Source of the DNA: Dicaeum eximium
Taxonomy: Eukaryota; Chordata; Aves; Passeriformes; Dicaeidae
NCBI GenBank assembly: GCA_013396995.1
Contig: VWZP01005600.1
Coordinates: 1-64,000 of the forward strand
Length of the DNA: 64,000 nt
Direction: 5' to 3'
Of the stretch, positions 50,212 to 63,710 are shown one piece after another; the stretch's first letter is position 1; every line of letters starts with the position of its first letter. The translations under genes were made by a program, and so were the position numbers. The notes beneath the pieces were generated by a model. That model saw nothing but the letters and a program-made list of their open reading frames with translations. It was not told the DNA's origin and searched no databases.

Positions 50212-52825
50212 TTCTCCCATTCAGCAGAGCTCTTCAGAGGAAGACCTTCCCCTGTATTCTGGTCCTTTCTGGAGTGTGCAGGTAGAACCTGGGGCACCAA
50301 AATGCCTCTTTTGCTATGGAGAAGTACAGCCCATTGGAAATCAGAATTTATGGAGACACAAACTCCCAAGCTGATTAGCATGTGGATTTACAAACTAGGG
50401 ATAACCACATCAGGCTGGACACCAGAGAGGAATAAGCTGTTGCTGCCAGGGATGAAATCCACTTGGCCTGTTTGCTGGTGGCAGCACCAGCTTCAGGTCA
50501 CAGCTTGTGGCTGCCCCTCCATGGCAGTGGGGCTGTGGCTGTGGCTCACAGCTGGCTCCTGAGCTCAGAGCCAAGCCTGTCCCAGCACACCAGCCTGCAG
50601 CCTGCATTTCTGAGCAGTTACACAGCCTCAGGCTGAGAAGCCTCAGCAGCACTGCTGGCTCTCCTGCTGGTTTCTTTTCAGCTCCAGCCCAAAGACACAG
50701 CTTCACTCTCCCCCCAGTGTCTGCCTCAGCTGGAAAAATGGGGCTCTGTGCCCTGAGATTTCTGAAATGCTTCACACTGACTGAAGTCTTGCTCTGCCAT
50801 TGAACCTTCCAGATCACTAAACGTTTCAGGTTCTCAGTGCTCAGCTGGCTCCTCCACTGGCCACAGCCACCACTGCCTAAACGACCTAGTTGGGGCAATC
50901 AATGTAAATTTAATATGCTCATGTTTTCCCTGGAATGCTGTCAGGTATATGAGGATAATATTCTGATTTAATTCTTAAGGGTAACTGGTTATAAAGGGGT
51001 TTTCGTCCCATTGGAACATTGTTTTTCAAACTACTCCTTCTTCTGCTATAAAAAGGTCAGATTAAATATATCTATACAGAGCCAGGGAGAAAAGAAATTG
51101 AAAATTTGAAGTGAAAATTTAGCAGGCAGTTGATAGTAAGAGGTTATTTAAATATTGGGGGGGAAAAAAGAGAAAAGGAAAAGAGTAAATGTACACTTAG
51201 AGAAGTAGGCTTTGGGTAACACATGCAAAGCTAAAACTGATTGATACCATTTATTACACTCTTCTATTAAGTTCCTTCATTCACTCTGTTATTTTTAGAC
51301 TCTCCTCAGGAGATCATCTGCTCTGCTGAGCTGGACTGTGCTGGCATGTGGGCTCTGAGTTTATCAAATAAAATCCTTTGCTCATAGAGCAAACCCCTTC
51401 CAGCCCAGAGGGGCCCCACTGAGGCAGCTGGGGCTGGGCAGGGTGTGACACGGAGCCCTTGAGCTGACCCACATGGACCAAATCCAGCCCTGGTGGCCAC
51501 CAAAGTGTCCTGAGGAAGTGAAATGAGGAAGGCCCTGCTGTTCAAACACGTCATGGTGGGAGCAATGAGCACCCTCTCTCTTTGCTGACCTCTTTGCTTC
51601 TGCCCCACCATTCCCAGCCTGGTTTCCCACACCTGTTCTCCTTCAAAAAGTCCTTGAAGAGAGCTGGCCTGAAACTGCCAGCTCATCTTACAAGCCACAA
51701 ATCCTGCTGCTTTCTCATGTTGTGCAAGAGTGCAAACAAATATTAGTTGTAAAATTATTCAGTCTTTATGAAACCCAGCTAGACCGTTTGGCTTTTAATG
51801 GCATCAGCCCCGAATTACACGTCTGGACTAGACACAGTGCAGAGATTAATTTCCTTTAATTTGTTCCAGAGTAACTCACAATTTAATTTAACTGAGCAGT
51901 TCCTTGTTCTCTTATTCTGGAATGAGGGATTGTGAAATGCACTCCTTTAAATTAATCCAGACACTTGATTTTTGTCAGCAGAGTAATCTTTCTCAGCGGT
52001 ATGCTAAGTATGCTTTTAAAAGGTATGGTGAATATGAATGATATGCACTTTGTTGATGATTTAAGTGTTTACACTTTCCAAACCTTGCAGAAAAAACAAA
52101 TACAGCTTAGCTGCATTTTGTTTTATAACCTTTCAGAAGTGATCATTCAAACGACATCAAAAAGGCTTACATGGATTTCTAAATTTGATGGTACATGTGA
52201 GGGCAACTCCCTTCTCATCAGAGAACCATGATTTTGAAATGGGGCTGAGCGAAGCTTAGACTATTTCTGATTGCAGAGCTTCCATAGATCATCCAGAAAG
52301 ACTTCTATTGGAGCCATTAATGGTAAAATATTTAATGTGGGTGATGTCACTGCTTACGTTGGCTTAATGTTGCAACAGAGCAGTGTCCTTTCCTTTTAGT
52401 TTTCTTTCCCTTTTGCTGTTTTTATTTCTTAAAGATGAAGTGAGGCATTTGTGAAGAGGAGTGAAGAGGAGCAAAGAGGCTCTGTATGAATAATTTTTTT
52501 CTATACTGCCTCCTTTAGAAGAACTGCAAAAAGTTATAGTGAAGTTGAGTAAGTGATATTGATGTAAACCAACCCATCAGGTCCTGTCAGCCCAGGCACT
52601 CCCTCACTCTCTATTATCAGAGGTAAGGACTATCTGAATGCCACTGTAGAAACTGCACAGCATTCCTGTGTCCAGCTGGAACCTGACAACAATAGTTATT
52701 CTTAAATGTGGGGAGACAAGGCAAAGCCTCCTGTCACAGAAATATGTGGCAGTGCTTTGTAGGCAAAGGTAAATGTCCCTAAACTTAGCAACACATGAAC
52801 TGCAGCTATCCATTAATTCTTGGAG
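50212..52825. other. Unique sequence between the two duplicated segments
   Basis: About 2.6 kb without recognised genes. It lacks an evident tRNA primer-binding site or polypurine tract next to the flanking copies. Open frames near 50.4-50.9 kb and 51.3-51.7 kb have no domain. Confidence 0.6.
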
Positions 52826-53271
52826 GGTTTGCACCTACAGAAATGGGCACATCCAACCCCTGGCCTTGGCCGGAAGCTGGGCTCTTACTTCGTATGTAGT
52901 GGCAGCATTTTGGGAAGGGTGTTTGGAGTCCTTTTACTTCTCTGCCATTGACAGACATAGGGATGGTGTCTTCTCTGCAAAAGAGATGTAGATCTTACTA
53001 AGATGGGCTTGTAGTGTGCAAAATATTAGGTCAAGATGTGTTGCAGAAAGTGGCAAATTGCTTTTCTGGAGGGCACAACTTACATTTTTACAACGTTTTT
53101 ACAATGTTTTTACTTTACGTTTTTACAACTTACAGGTGTTTACATGTGTTGGCATCCTAATACTGACAGGAAAATGTGGTTTTTTCTTCTAAAAAACCTT
53201 CTCCTTCCTTCTAGGAAGGTCCTTCTAAAGCCTTTTATATGGGGAATGCATACTTGACAGGTCACCTTGCC
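52826..53271 (+). repeat. Duplicated segment, copy 2 (about 0.45 kb)
   Basis: Counterpart of 49856-50211. It is longer because of a 50-base insertion at 53085-53134 made of TTTTTACAA-type units and bounded by CAACTTACA on both sides, plus a small CCATT insertion and a T/C-rich expansion near 53.2 kb. Confidence 0.85.
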
Positions 53272-56200
53272 CATGTAGCTAATATGTACCTTCTTCCTTC
53301 CAAACCTAACTCTGCTCCAGCCTATGCCATTCCTCCCAGGTAATGTTGTGGATACTTGGCAAGCAAAGGAAATGCATGTGTGTTTGCCACCAGTCTGACT
53401 TAGCCACCTTTAACCACCATTGCATAAAAAAGAAGGTGAAGATTTGCAATGTGCTTCATACTCCTTGCCAGCCCTCTCTCAAGACACTGCTATGGTGACC
53501 TGTCAGCTCCATATCCTCTAACAACCTACACAGCCAAGCCATCCAAGGAAAAATTGTTTGGCTCAATAAAGGGGTTGTGTTATGCCTGGACACATGTAAG
53601 AATGGATGCAGCCTCCCATCTCAGGTAGACTGGCACCAAGCTTTGCTCCAGTCTTAGGCAAGGACTGAAATCTGAAGTGAGCTAAAGCACATCAATGTCT
53701 TTTCATGTGAAGTGCTTTTATGAACAGGTTTTATTGGTTTGGGTGCTCCAGTGTCAGTATTTCTATTTTGAACATCTTAGCAGCAATCTTCTTCAAATTC
53801 AGAATGTGTGAAATACACTTCTGTTGAGTTTTGAAAGTCTGTTATAGCCAAGTGGTAAAATAACCAATACAAAGGCTTTCAGCTCTTAAAACCAAGCTTT
53901 ACTGGCCTTGTTCCTTTTTCAAAGGAGAAATTGATTATTAAATTGACTTGCAGTATTGCCTGGATAGTGGATGCCTTTACACCCATCACCTGACAGTGGA
54001 GATGTTATGGAAGATACAGCCATGTATCCTAAATGTGCATTAAAGTAGGACTAAAATCCAACTGGCTTTTGTCTTCACACTGCTGTGTGACAGGAGCACT
54101 GGCTCAGTTAGTCTCCAGTTAGTCTCCAGACTAACTGAGGCTCACAGCCTTTCTCAGAACCAGCTTTCTTTGTTGGCCAGAATGGTGCTGTCAGCTCCTC
54201 CAGGAGAGGGTCTGCGAGCGGCTGAGAGACGTCACAGAGACGAAAGGACCAAAAATTGGATATTGATGTCCTCAGCAGTGACTTTGGGCTCTTTGTTGTC
54301 CCCCACAATGAAATCACAAGTAAACCATAACCAAGGCTGGTGTCTCAGCCAGTCACAGTGTGCATGCCCAGCCTGTCTCACGAGAGCCCTCTCACCGGGG
54401 TGCTGAAAGCTCCGTGCAGCTCGCCAGGGGCTGTGCATGAGCTGGTGTGAGCTGCAGGCCACTCGACAACTCAGCACTGCTGCAGGGCTGTGCTCAAAGT
54501 GGGCCAGCCAGCTCGGGTACTCTTGACATTCCTGGATGTCTTCTAAACATGTAATGCTGATAGAAATGTTGTTTAAATATTTGTGAGTTATTTAAAAATA
54601 GTGCGTCAAATAAGCGGCCTGGTGACGCCCGACAGATCTCTGGCTCGGACGAGTGCCTCGGTGGAGAAGGAAGAGGTCAGCTCGAGTTATGTACACAGCT
54701 CAGGCTGTGACGAGAGACACGCTGCATCCCCAGAACAGAGCCATGCATGGGCTCCTGAGCAGGGAGCAGGGGTGCTCAGGGGCTGCAGTCGGGCTCGGTG
54801 CTCTGGCCTCCAGCAGATCCATGGCTGGGCAGGAGGTGCTGCCCCACCCTGGGTTTGGCCATGTCCTGGTTCCCAACAGAGTGGACAGCTGGGTGTGGAA
54901 GCAGAAATGCTTTCAGGGACCTGGAGGACAGGAAAACTGTGCCAGCATCCCCTTCCCATTCTGAGCTGGTTGGGCTCTCTTGAGAGTTCCCCTGCTTGGT
55001 GCCCATCTGTGTATTTAGAGAACTAAATTTTAGGAAAGGGGAGTGAATTTTCCATCCAGCCATGACTGAACTCTTTCAGTAGTTTCTTCTCAGTATTATT
55101 AGACAGATCATTTTAGGTCAGTACAGGTGGGTGCTGGACAGAGGGGAAATCGATTCCTGTGATAGACAAGAGAGCTGGACATTGTCTATTTATTATGTTA
55201 AATATTTCTTTCCAGAGCTCTAATATACTCCTAAAATATTTTAAAAGCTGGTTTTATATGTCATCTTTATTCTTATCTTCCAGTAAACAATTATCATGCA
55301 GAGAATAAAACAAGCTCCCAGGTATTGCTGAGATACATTGTAGTCTATTAAGGAGGCTAAGCCTACTATAGCATATGAATCTGCTTTTATGCTGCCTTTA
55401 AATTGATTTGACATCAATTCCAGGCCTATTGTAAAAATGAGATACATGATTAAAGCAACACTGTCATCTTTCCAAGGTATTTCCACCTTTTAGAGTTGCT
55501 GCAAAGGAAATTATTTTTAAAGCACTCCAAATATTGACCTGTTTCCTGGCTCTTGTCACAATCCATGGAAGGGCTGCAAGGGGAGCTCCTCTGTAGCTCC
55601 CTGACCAGACAGCATGTCTTGTACATTCAGAAAATGGATTTGAAAGTTGCTACTGCAATTTTACACTTTGTCTTACAGATACTGATCTGCAGTTTCCTTT
55701 TTTTTCCCTCCTCATTGGTTGCTTTATTCTTGTTCCCTTTGACATCTTCTTCTCATTTAAAGTGCCAGAGTGAAAAGCCAAAATGAGTCTCAGTTTCTCT
55801 GAGGTCCTTTGTTGCTTTTCAGATGAAAATACTACATATATTTATGGACTCTATTGAGGCTATTTATCAAAATCGTTTGCCTGTTATTTCTCCCAAACAA
55901 CAATTGCATTTTCAGAAGTTTACCATTGGCCTAACATTAGTGATTCTAATGAAAAGCTTAGGCATCTGTCATAGAAATGAGCACATATAAAAAACCTGCA
56001 GAAATAGAACAGTGGTGTTTTCTGGGAGGGTCTCAAAGATTTCAAGGAATTATTTACTGATGATAAATTTGAGCCAGGAAAAGAGCAAAGGGCATCAAGT
56101 GTATAATAAAATCAGTCCATAATCTATAATGATTTATCTGGCTCAAATTGACCACCATTACATTTTCCTTCTCTGTTATTGTCACATTCCTGGAAACAGA

Positions 56201-59200
56201 TTAGTTAATACCTGACAAATACATTTGAAAATAGCTTCAGTTTATGGGGGGATGAAAACTGGACAAGGTCACTGTGGTATTAGTTGCTCATAACAAAGAT
56301 CAAAATTATAGGTAAGATCCACTGGTCCCCAGTTATTCATCTGGACAAAATTATGGATTTACAAATGCTTGAAAATACAAAATACAAATGCTTGGCCATG
56401 GCCAAACTGTGGAGCATTTGAGCCAGTACTTGTAAAATCTTTTTAATCATTATTCTATCAAAACCTAATTACCTTTCAGGTTTTGCTCTTCTATAATTCA
56501 AATTCACCAAATAATTGCCAAAAATTCCAAAGTTGATACATTCTAGTTCTTCTTATATATGTGAGTCACCATATATTGCTCTTTGATAACAACACCCTCC
56601 ATGGTCCTTTGCATCCCATTGCTCACACTGATGGCAATACCACACCACTGGTAATAACTCAGGACCACCAGTTCCCAAGCTCTGACATTCAGATGTCTTT
56701 ATTTCTCTGGTGCCTATTTAGCTCAAAAGCAAGGAGTTCTTGAAAACACTCCCAAGCAAATCTGTTCTCAGGTGATTTCCAGATCTGACTGCAGGCACAG
56801 ATAAACTCAGGTCAGTCTTTGCTCTGATTTGGCACTTGCCTGTTGCTGCTTCCTGAGCTGTTAACACATATGGTTAGAAACAGAAACTGCCTTTTCATGT
56901 GCAAAATCAATCTGCTCAAATTAGGAGGTACTGGCTTTGGCTGATTGGCAAAAAATTGACCTGTCCAGCTGCTTTGATTTGTTGCTGGAATGAGCATCCA
57001 TTGGGCCTTTGGATCCTCTGTCACACCACTTTGTTCAACAGCTGAGATTTAATGCAGATAGGAAGAAAGGTGAGCTTAAGGTGGTGTTCTGCTTTTCTGG
57101 CCAGGCAAGAAACCACTGTTTTTCAAGAACCATGACTGAAAGAGGATGCAGGTTTGGATACAGATCCCATTTCACTCGGTCTTGGTCTACAGCAGTGTCA
57201 CAGCAATGCCTGATCTCCAGAGGAAGGGCTGAGCTGTCCGTCAGTCTCTGTGTCACATCACCTCCTTAGCCAGGGATGGTGGCACACTGCAGTCTCTTGA
57301 GGAATTTTCCTCTGTGACACTGTTTCCCTACAAACCAAACTCAAACCCTGGGGAAATGGTGAGGCTGCATCAGGGGAGGGTTCCTGTTTGTGCCAAGGCA
57401 CTTGGGTCACACTGCACTGGCTGGAGAAGGGAAATGCTCAGTGTGGGTTTGTGAACAACTTCACACCTGCTCACGTGTCAGAGGGACACAGCAGCACAGA
57501 AGTGAATCCTGTTGGTTATTTTATGTCAAGAGTTTTATTTCTCAAGTGTCAAAGTGTTGTTTCTATAATGGACCACCCATTCATGCCTGGTAAGACACAG
57601 AGTGGGCAGTCTGGGTTTATTTATTCAAACAGATGAAAACGTCCTGGTGAGTTTGCTCTCTTTATGTGCTGCTGAATTGACAGTCACTCCGAGCAGGAGT
57701 CAGGTCCCCCAGGTGTGCCTAGCCTGCAGGACCCCTTCAGAAAACAAAGAACATCACTGACTGTAGATTGTGCCTCAGTGTTGAGACAGAGGTAACTGTT
57801 CTGTCCCTAATTTCTCCCTCCATGTGGAATATCCGTGTTGAACAGCAGCAATGAGGGCAGTGTGGAGCTCCCTTGCAGGTCACCACGAGCAGGCAGTGGG
57901 CAGAGAGCTGTGAAACAAGGATTTGTGAATCAAAGCCAGATAAAATCTGTCTTCTTATTGGGAGTAGTTGAAAGAAGATACTTGTCTTTTCCATACAGTT
58001 CCACACACATTACGTAGAGGAACTTCGTACATTTTGTGATGTTCTGTCTGGTCCTGTGTGTTTGTGTGGCTCTCCCACACCATGTGATGTCTTTGGCAAT
58101 GACACCACTGTCCAAGGCAGGACACTGCTCACTAATGCCTGGGACATGTGCTGGTTATGTGAGGACTCACTCTTTTGGATTTGTTCCTCACATGAAAACC
58201 CTCAAGAGTTTCCTTCTAAGGAACATTAGTCTCAAAAATTTTCTCTGGAGAATAGCAGATTCTAGCCGGACTGCTTTGCTTGAAAAAATGTTTTGTCATT
58301 TCTGAAATGATGTTACTTTGATTAAAAAAAACAAGGATTATTGACAGTGCTTCTATGTGGTGCACAGAGGTAAGTCATCTATTCCAAAATGTCTCAGGTC
58401 CAAATGTAAGCAGGTGCAATCTAAAAGCTTCCTCAGGACCATTTCAGCAGCATTTCAGCATTTATTCATTCCACTATGAAGGGCCTGTTCTTGCTGGAGC
58501 GTAAATAAACCAAGCTCAAGTTCTGTTGTGATTCTAAAAATGCATTTTAATAACAGAAATGACAAAACCTTTTAGAGACAATACTGGGAGTAGGAAATGT
58601 AAGAGACTACAAACAACAAATATTTTTCTGCAACTTATGCAGAACTAGTTTTTTAAGCTCGAGGTGTTGACTTTAACTTGAACTTTTTTTTTTGCAGTAT
58701 GCTTTCAATCCAGTTATATTTATCCAAAGCATTGACTACATTTTGGAAGAAAGAACTGAAATGAAGCCTCCAAGGCTGTGTTATTGATCAGGTGCTTTTC
58801 CTACTTGGCAAGGTCTGCTTGTGAGCACAGACTTTGCTCTGCTCCTCAGGAACCCTGGCCAAGGCTCTGCAGGTTAAAGCTTTCATGTAGAGACTTCAGA
58901 AGTGTCGGTGGCTCTGCCTTCAATGTCACCTTTGCTTTTAAGTGGCTCTTGAGATGGGAGAAGAAGTTAAGTGACTGAGAAAATCAAAGTGCTTACTCTG
59001 CTGGTTTTTCTCGGCTGGCAGAGGGTCAGAGCTGTGATTTTGCTCTGGGTACCCCATTCTCTGCACTGGTTAAACTCCTCCATGCTCTGTTCCTAGACAT
59101 GAACACTGGACATAAATTTCCAGCTCCATGTACCCACCACATTTCTCCCGAGCTTTTTCATGTTAAATGGTCTCTGTGAATCTATGAAACAAGAAATTAT

Positions 59201-62200
59201 GGTTTTTGTTGTGTTTTGTCACCCACATTTTAGGAACTTCAACAGTTCTGAAAGATTTATTCAATTTGTTTAGTCTAATCCTAAAAGTTCCAGAGAAAAT
59301 CCCTGGAATTCATCATGCTAGTGTAGTGTTTTCTTCTCTTAAAAATGCTTAACTTTTAACAACAGAAGGCAAAAGCTAAATTCCATCTTGAGATTTGACC
59401 TGCTCTAATGAGAAACAGATTACACAATTTTAATGAAATTGGGGCATAGGAATTTAAAGGAGGGAAGATCAAATCAATTGACACCTGCTGGCTGAAGCAA
59501 CATTGTGTTGTTTTCCAGGAGCAACAATTCCACAATATTTTCTTTCACAACATGGAGTAGTTGTGATTATCATAGGAGCAGGTAAACAGCTATATAAAGG
59601 GACTGACTTTTCCGGGATACAGGAATAACAAGGACATTTTACATTTCCATTTCATAAAAGGGTTTGTCTTTGAATCCTAGTTCTGTTACCTGGTTTTATA
59701 GGAATTCTTGCTGGGTTTTATTTTGCAGGGATTTCAGAAGTGGTAAAGGAGAGTAGGGTACGGGTAATTCCCTTCCATTTTGTGTTGTGATCTTTTAATT
59801 GAAGACTGAGTTTAGAAAGGAAGGTATAAAAATTAGAATTAATGATGACCTGATCCTGTTAGGGACCAAAATCCATAGCAGCATTTTCTAGAGTTCAGCT
59901 ATGTGAAAATAAGCTTGGAAATGGGATAATGCTTTATCTGCTGCAGGTTTCACTGGAATGTCCCAGTGAAAGCAGCCAAGCAAAGTTCATTGGGAGGTGG
60001 AGAAAATAACATGAAAACCATTTGAAAGTTTTTAATCATGTTTTAAGATTTTGATGGTGAAGGCTGGAAAATCAGATCTAAATGATTTTGAATGACTACA
60101 GAGAGGCAAACAAAGGGAATGGGCTTCCTGTAATCCAAGAGTTTTTTTTAATTACTTGGACCCAAACCATTTTATCTTGACTTTCAGGGAAAAAAACCTG
60201 CTGTTAATTTCAGGGGCCACTAAATGTGCTTATTTTCTCATACTTCTGTTCTCACACAGCTGCTTTCTGACAGGAAAAGCAGAGTGGTAACAAGATGCTA
60301 CTTCTATAATATGATGGGTTTATGTTTTGACTTCACCTCAACAGCACTTCAGCATATCCATGACTCTATTCTTAACATTATTATTTCCCTCTTTTTAAAA
60401 AAGGTTAAAGACTTTATTCAGCTTACTCTTGTCACAAGAGGGGATAAATAGTGACACAGTCTGTGTTTCTGCTTGTACATCTTTGTCCCTGCAATACATG
60501 TATGTGCAGTTTTTCTAACCTCTCCTGCATCATAAAGTTTCAGTCTTTGTCCCTGGAAAAATACTTTTCAACCAATGGATTTCCTTCTCAGGAATTTTTG
60601 GTTTTGTTAACCTATCTTTTCTTCCCCCTTCAATTTGATCTAATTATTTTCAATTTTAAATCCTTTTCTAGTAAGCTTATTACTTTTCTTCTTTCTAACT
60701 GACGGTTATTCCCCACCACATTTAACATGCCTGTATTTTGTTCTGCATTTTTCCCCCTGATTGGTCTAACTTGTTAATTAATCATTTGGCTTCTCTCTGA
60801 ACAACTTGTTTCCATAGAATTATCTTTCTTGATGCTTCCTAGTATAGTCACAGCTGAAGTTAGGTTCCTTGGTCTCCTACGTTAACTCAAGATCATGAGA
60901 GAAGAAAATAGAAAACAATTACTTTGGGATCTTACCAAGAGAAAGTTAGAAATGCAACGTCACTCAGCTTTGATTCATGAAAAGTGTTGGGGGAGGTGGT
61001 AAAAGGAAGAGAGGGGAAGAAAGAAGTGAGGTGATCTCTTGTAAATGTACAGGAAATATTCCAGTGACAGGAATTAAAATATGCAGGGAGCTTGGCTTTA
61101 ATGGGAAGTGAGTCCTCTGCTTGGCACAGTGACTGAAACAACTTTGGTGACTTGGGGGTTCTGCAGAGTTTTGGTAAGGCAGGAGTGAGAGATTCAGCAG
61201 CTGCGGGCTCCTTTTAAAAACAATTTATTTTGGTCATGCAGTACTTTGTGAAGTTGTTTAAAAGGACTCACTCTAGGATTGTTTTCACCACATTTGAGTG
61301 AGGTGGAATGTGACTGATTTGGAGCTGCTGTGGGCAGGGGCATGTGCTGGGTCAGGGGTTTGGCCAAAGCTTGGAAGGAAGCCCATCAGAAAGGTTCTGG
61401 AGAGCCTTCAGCGAGGGTGAGAAAATAGGAAATAGGAAATCAAGCAACAATGACCATTTGGGAAAAATGATCCCATTTCCAGGTGTCAGTCCCAAACAGT
61501 GGCATAAGCTTTGAGGCTCTAGTAATGTTGTGTGGTCCTTGGCGAGCTGCAGAGCTGGGAACTGAAAAGCCCAGGTGAGCAGGAAATGTCTTCTTGTTTC
61601 CCAAGCCCTCTGGCTTGGGAACCTCCCCCAGCAGCCCCACAAGCCATCATCAGCCAGGCAGCTGAACTGGAGGGTTTGACACGCTGTGAAAATGCCCAAA
61701 TGCCATTCTAAAGCTGAGACATCCTTATTGCAGACCCTTTACTCCAGCATGTGAGCATCCTGTGTGGGCTGGACCTGCTCTAGTGAGAGGCAGATGCCAG
61801 GATTCCCTAGGTTTGTTGTCCTGTAGGATACATAAAAGGGTCAAAATGAAGGAATGTGATTCCTTCCTGGAAAGCCTTCAGAAATTCTTCACTGAATGCT
61901 GTGTTGCACTGAAAGAGTTCACCCCTAAGATTTTATGGGGGTCTTTCCATGAGTGGTAACCCCCACAGCACTAGGGAGCTTGATGGTAGTTTGTTGTTAA
62001 AGAGGAAGAAAATGAGCATTTTAGGGTTATGCACTGTCATCTCATGGGAAATGCCCAAAGGAAAATGGGTGGGAAAGAGAAACTACATGCTCTGGTTGGA
62101 GCATTTCTATGGGATGGGAGCAGTCTACTGATGTTATCCCCAGATTTAAATGATACATTCTGTCTCCCTAATCCAAGCACATAGCTGCAAATATAATCAG

Positions 62201-63440
62201 AGCAGGGTGTGTACTTTTTATATGGCTTTGGGTGGGTCTGGCAAAAAGCATTTTCTTGGGTAATCATAGCTAATGCCATATATCACACTACCCTAATTTG
62301 TTTTGTACTGTGTCACCCAGTGCCAATATAAAAAAATATCTTTTTCATTGTGCCATACAAATTGTCCATTTAGGAAGCAATTGCACAAAACCAAATCATA
62401 GGTCTGTCCAAATTTTGCATTTGGTTGTTATACAGAAAATTAGTGATAATCAAACACACCCCTAAATTATAACTTCATTAGGGTATAATGTTCCTAAATG
62501 AGATTGGGAAAAAGAAGATTTCTTCATCTATAAGGATTCTTATTTTAATTTACAAATTTTTGCTTATCCACTTTATTCAAGTTCTTATTTTTCCTGCTAT
62601 GTTTTAGGCTCCAAACTTTAAGAGCCTAAACATTGCAAGAAGTTCTTCTACAGAAATTTAAAGCCTGGTCTGGCTTCCTGGAGTTGCTCACAGAGCCTAA
62701 ATTACCTTTCAACCTCTGTAAATTAAAACAGCATCCCACCCTTCCATCTACCCTATTGAACTGTAATGCCCAATAGTCCAGCAGATATAAAATTATTAGG
62801 GATTTAAAGTTAACTTCTGGTGAAATAATTTTAAACTTTTGATATGTTCTTCTGAGACCAGCCTACATTACACTCTGTACCTGTTGATGATTGTTCAGGC
62901 TGCAAAGACTGATCATAGTTTTTTATTCGATTTTATACTGCATCATTAAAAGCAGAAAGTCAAATCACAGCAGCAATGAACTACAGCAAACACAAAGAAG
63001 TCTGTTGCAGAGGTTGAAAAACATGCTAACATGATTTTAGCACCCAGATTCTTTGCTCAACTGCATGTGAGCTTTTCAGACCACAAACCCGTTTTAGTCT
63101 AGACTAAGTCCATATAAGCAAAATAAAAGCCCAGGTTTTGTCTGATCCATGAAAACCACTGTGGTGAGGGACCTCACTGCAAAACATCGTGAGGCTGGGT
63201 CACACTCGGTAGTGTGGATGAGAGGTCGGTTTTGGGCACGAATCCCAGCTCCGCTCTGTTCCTCCTGTGCTGCTGGGCACAGCATCTGCTTTGCGGGATG
63301 CAGAGTCGGTCCATTTTTTTGTGCAGGGTAGAGGTAGCACAGTTCTGTGTATTTTAAAAAACAAAAAAGTAGCTGAATTTGTAAAACTTTGAGGAACCAC
63401 ACTGGCAAAACTTTAAAACCTGGAAGCCAGCAAGGGAACC
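53272..63440. other. Intergenic AT-rich sequence, no gene supported
   Basis: Apart from the hairpin at 54103-54139 and a local rise in CpG near 54.2-54.7 kb, which includes a CRE-like GACGTCAC, I see no exon-like or RNA-like structure. All open frames are short (under 150 codons) and overlap others. Confidence 0.65.
54103..54139. other. Perfect 12-bp inverted repeat
   Basis: CTCAGTTAGTCT and AGACTAACTGAG separated by 13 bases. The spacer repeats part of the left arm (CCAGTTAGTCT), so a tandem duplication and an inversion are combined. Confidence 0.85.
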
Positions 63441-63449
63441 AGGGGTTGT

Positions 63450-63710
63450 CGATTTGCCTTCATCTGAACGAGTGCGGGGCGCTGGTGCGGGATAGCGGCT
63501 CTGAACAGCCAGGGACGGGCAGGGACGGGCAGGGACCGGGGACATCTCCCCTGCAGCACGGGCGGCTCGGCCGGGTCACGGAGCGGGGCCGGGCGGGGCT
63601 CTCGGGGCCGGGCGGGGCTCTCGGGCACGGCCGGGGAAGGGCGGGCCCAGCGCAGCGGAGTGGGGCTGCAGCGGCCGGCGGGAGCGGTGCTGGGGGAGAT
63701 GAGAGCCCCA
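63450..63710. promoter_or_regulatory. CpG-rich, GC-box-rich patch (candidate promoter)
   Basis: An abrupt rise in GC and CpG after AT-rich sequence. It contains tandem GGGACGGGCA units (63511-63540) and two copies of a 19-base CGGGGCCGGGCGGGGCTCT unit carrying GC boxes (63584-63621), which are Sp1-type sites. The direction of transcription is unknown. The gene it would serve, if any, lies mostly outside the window. Confidence 0.5.

Noticed and set aside
49856..53271. Reading the duplicated segments as paired LTRs of a retrovirus
   Set aside because: No primer-binding site, polypurine tract, gag/pol/env motif or clean TG...CA ends were found. The copies fade at their edges.
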